From: Ziziphus jujuba
Lineage: Eukaryota; Streptophyta; Magnoliopsida; Rosales; Rhamnaceae
DNA: 64,000 nucleotides
Assembly: GCF_031755915.1 (NCBI RefSeq)
Contig: NC_083384.1
Coordinates: forward strand, 2,283,501-2,347,500
Direction of reading: 5' to 3'
Both the position numbers and the translations under genes were made by a program. The notes beneath the pieces were generated by a model. The model searched no databases. It had not been told where the DNA came from and was given only the letters and a program-made list of their open reading frames with translations. Below are positions 62,406 to 64,000 of this stretch, piece after piece. How positions within the stretch are numbered: the stretch's first letter is position 1; each line of letters opens with the position of its first letter.

Positions 62406-63059
62406 ATTATATGGATAAAGGAATACATAAAGTTGACCATAGCAAAATAAGAAATTGAAAGATTTCATTAAAATTGTTCGTTCGGAAATTTCCCAAAAAG
62501 CTAATCATATGTTCTTCTCTCCATCGGAACACTAGGGAGCATAATAGGTTCTTCTCTCCATCGGAACAATAGGGCCATTATGCTCATTACTAAACTTGTT
62601 GAAGAGATGAAATATTACCAAGGTATATCTTTTTTATCAGAGGTTGAATCGACCATCCGAAGAAGAATTAGGCTAAAAATTGGGATACATTCTGGGAAAA
62701 TAAAACTTCAATCAAAGAGAAGCAAATGAACGGCTTTCATAAAAATTCTCGTAGAATCAATAATGAAGTTTTCATTATGAACATGCCAGATCATGAATTA
62801 GTAACTCCATCCAATCTCCATAAAATCCCAATTGTTTCAAACTTTTTGGAATGGAATTTTTACTTAATCCCCATGAACAGGATCAAGCCTTATTCCATGG
62901 TATTTACATGAGATTCCTCTTTCTTATTCTTAAACAAGTCCCTAAAAGGGCTTAGTTGATCCATGATTTATGTTTCATCTTTCTTTTCCTTTTCGTTTGT
63001 TTCGAGAAATATATCGATCAATTCTGATTCTTTATTTTTCTATTGATTATTTTCCGATC
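62406..63059. other. Unassigned organellar-looking segment
   Basis: About 650 bp between element F and rpoC2. It contains a 23-bp-class direct repeat (GGTTCTTCTCTCCATCGGAAC-like, near 62510-62530 and 62548-62569) and a 61-codon frame at 62726-62908 (NGFHKNSRRINNEVFIMNMP...). Plus-strand codon texture ([20 protein letters not shown], then [18 protein letters not shown]) looks like a decayed organellar protein, but I cannot name it. Confidence 0.4.
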
Positions 63060-63487
63060 GAGATGTATGGATCCATGCAAAGGACATTATATGGATTGCA
63101 TTAAAGGGTTAGTCATCCTAAAATTAGGATTCATTTCTTGTTACAAATAGTCACTTATGGCATACCATATCTCAATAGATTGTCGTAATTTTTCTAACGT
63201 GTGTACATTCCCATAATGATGGTGTTTTTCCAAAATAAAACCTTGCTGTTTAGCATCTTGGACTAGCCATCCCTTAGAAGGTATTGTTAAAAGATCATGA
63301 ATTCCTAACAAAATGATGTAGCAGTGGTTTGTCGGAATCCCCAAGTCTTTACTTGATCTAGGATATGTGATGTATATGCCATTTCGAAGTGGTCTATTAA
63401 TCTACTAATTAGCCATTTAATGGCAGTTCCATCTATCACTTTATTGTGAAAGGCTAGATTAGCCCGTTCTGCTATAAGTACCTCCAT
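63060..63487 (-). pseudogene. rpoC2: rpoC2 pseudogene, 5' end
   Basis: The minus strand starts [20 protein letters not shown] then [20 protein letters not shown]...[14 protein letters not shown], a frameshift, [47 protein letters not shown], stop, QEMNPNFRMTNP. This is the N-terminus of plastid RNA polymerase beta''. Similarity fades near 63060. Start at ATG 63485-63487. It lies directly after rpoC1, as in plastids, on the opposite strand to the 3' rpoC2 fragment at 13385-14442. Confidence 0.92.
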
Positions 63488-63608
63488 ATTTCGCTAAGTG
63501 GGGTTTGCCAATGGGTTTGAGACAATGATTGGAAAACTTCCTTTTTTTATCTTGATTCGTGTAGAAATTCAGGTACTATGGTCTTACTTGAACCGGAGAG
63601 ACTTGAAT
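63488..63608 (-). other. rpoC1-rpoC2 spacer
   Basis: Short plastid-type spacer; nothing else seen. Confidence 0.6.
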
Positions 63609-64000
63609 TCACACTGGTGTCATAGAATTACTTAGCTTGCATACCATATTATTGGTATCATATGAGTAGGCTACGCAAAATCCTTGTATAGGTTCTTCAT
63701 TTTCTCGATAAAGAGAAATATGACCAACAATGGTTTGAGTGTATAAACAAAAAATTTCTTTTTTTATGCTTCTTACTATTAGATAGGGCCCATAAATCTC
63801 ATGATAGGTACCCAAAGGTTCATAGTGAACTTCGAGGGGAGCTTCTCTTGAAGTAATAACACATTGATTTAGTTGCCACCGGAGCCACAAAGGACTATCT
63901 AAATGGATTCTTTTTTGCCAATAAGCTCCAATTGCATCATAGAAATTACATTCCATTTTGATCATTCCTGTGATTCCATGGATTATATCTATTTGCACAA
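63609..64000 (-). pseudogene. rpoC1: rpoC1 3' end, runs off the window
   Basis: The minus strand is open for 129 codons, including [60 protein letters not shown] and [20 protein letters not shown]. This is the C-terminus of plastid RNA polymerase beta' subunit (RpoC1). The usual end (CSYGT, stop) reads YSYDT and continues 14 codons to a stop at 63609-63611, so the native stop is lost. The rest of the gene would lie beyond the right edge. Conserved residues are changed at many sites. Confidence 0.88.

Noticed and set aside
62510..62570. CRISPR-like repeat
   Set aside because: Only two copies of a short repeat with no spacer array; this is plant DNA and the repeat looks like a local duplication.

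Overview
The window reads as nuclear DNA of a flowering plant, most likely a eudicot. Decayed chloroplast and mitochondrial DNA (NUPT/NUMT) has been joined in blocks and then invaded by LTR retrotransposons. Plastid genes are recognisable and in local plastid order, but almost all carry stops, frameshifts or deletions. Several are split by retroelements flanked by 5-bp target-site duplications (TSDs), which shows insertion after the organellar DNA had reached the nucleus. The species cannot be named from the sequence alone.

Layout, left to right. 1-3509: petB intron/exon 2, petD, 3' part of rpoA. 3510-9413: Ty3/gypsy element A inside rpoA (TSD TGAGC). 9414-9664: 5' part of rpoA. 9665-10877: AT-rich DNA of unknown origin. 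10878-13384: psbC start, psbD and psbD upstream region (minus). 13385-20586: rpoC2 3' end, rps2, atpI, atpH, atpF, atpA, with a Copia solo LTR (TSD AAGAC) between atpI and atpH. 20587-25497: psaI, ycf4, cemA, petA, psbJ. 25499-34033: young, nearly intact gypsy element B plus a duplicated piece of its leader. 34034-38079: mitochondrial-type DNA with the 5' end of cob. 38080-43720: Copia element D with a truncated 5' LTR. 43721-51523: ndhB intron and exon 2, split by gypsy element C (TSD GAACC). 51524-61196: trnL-CAA relic, ycf15 split by gypsy element E (TSD CTCCA), ycf2 3' end. 61197-62405: truncated gypsy element F. 62406-63059: unassigned. 63060-64000: rpoC2 5' end and rpoC1 3' end (minus).

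Elements A, B, C, E and F are one gypsy family with LTRs of about 1.13 kb (TGATG...TATCA), a tRNA-iMet primer-binding site and a single gag-pol frame. That frame runs about 100 codons into the 3' LTR. These traits resemble CRM-type (centromeric) chromoviruses, so a centromeric or pericentromeric location is a reasonable inference. B looks like the autonomous form. A and C lack most of RT/RNase H/integrase and share the same scrambled pol remnant, although they sit at different targets. That indicates a non-autonomous subfamily mobilised in trans, probably by B-like elements. By eye, B and C have the most similar LTR pairs (youngest), while A and E are more diverged and more decayed.

No gene here is likely to work in the organelle sense. 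The only plastid coding stretches that are fully open are psaI and petD exon 2.
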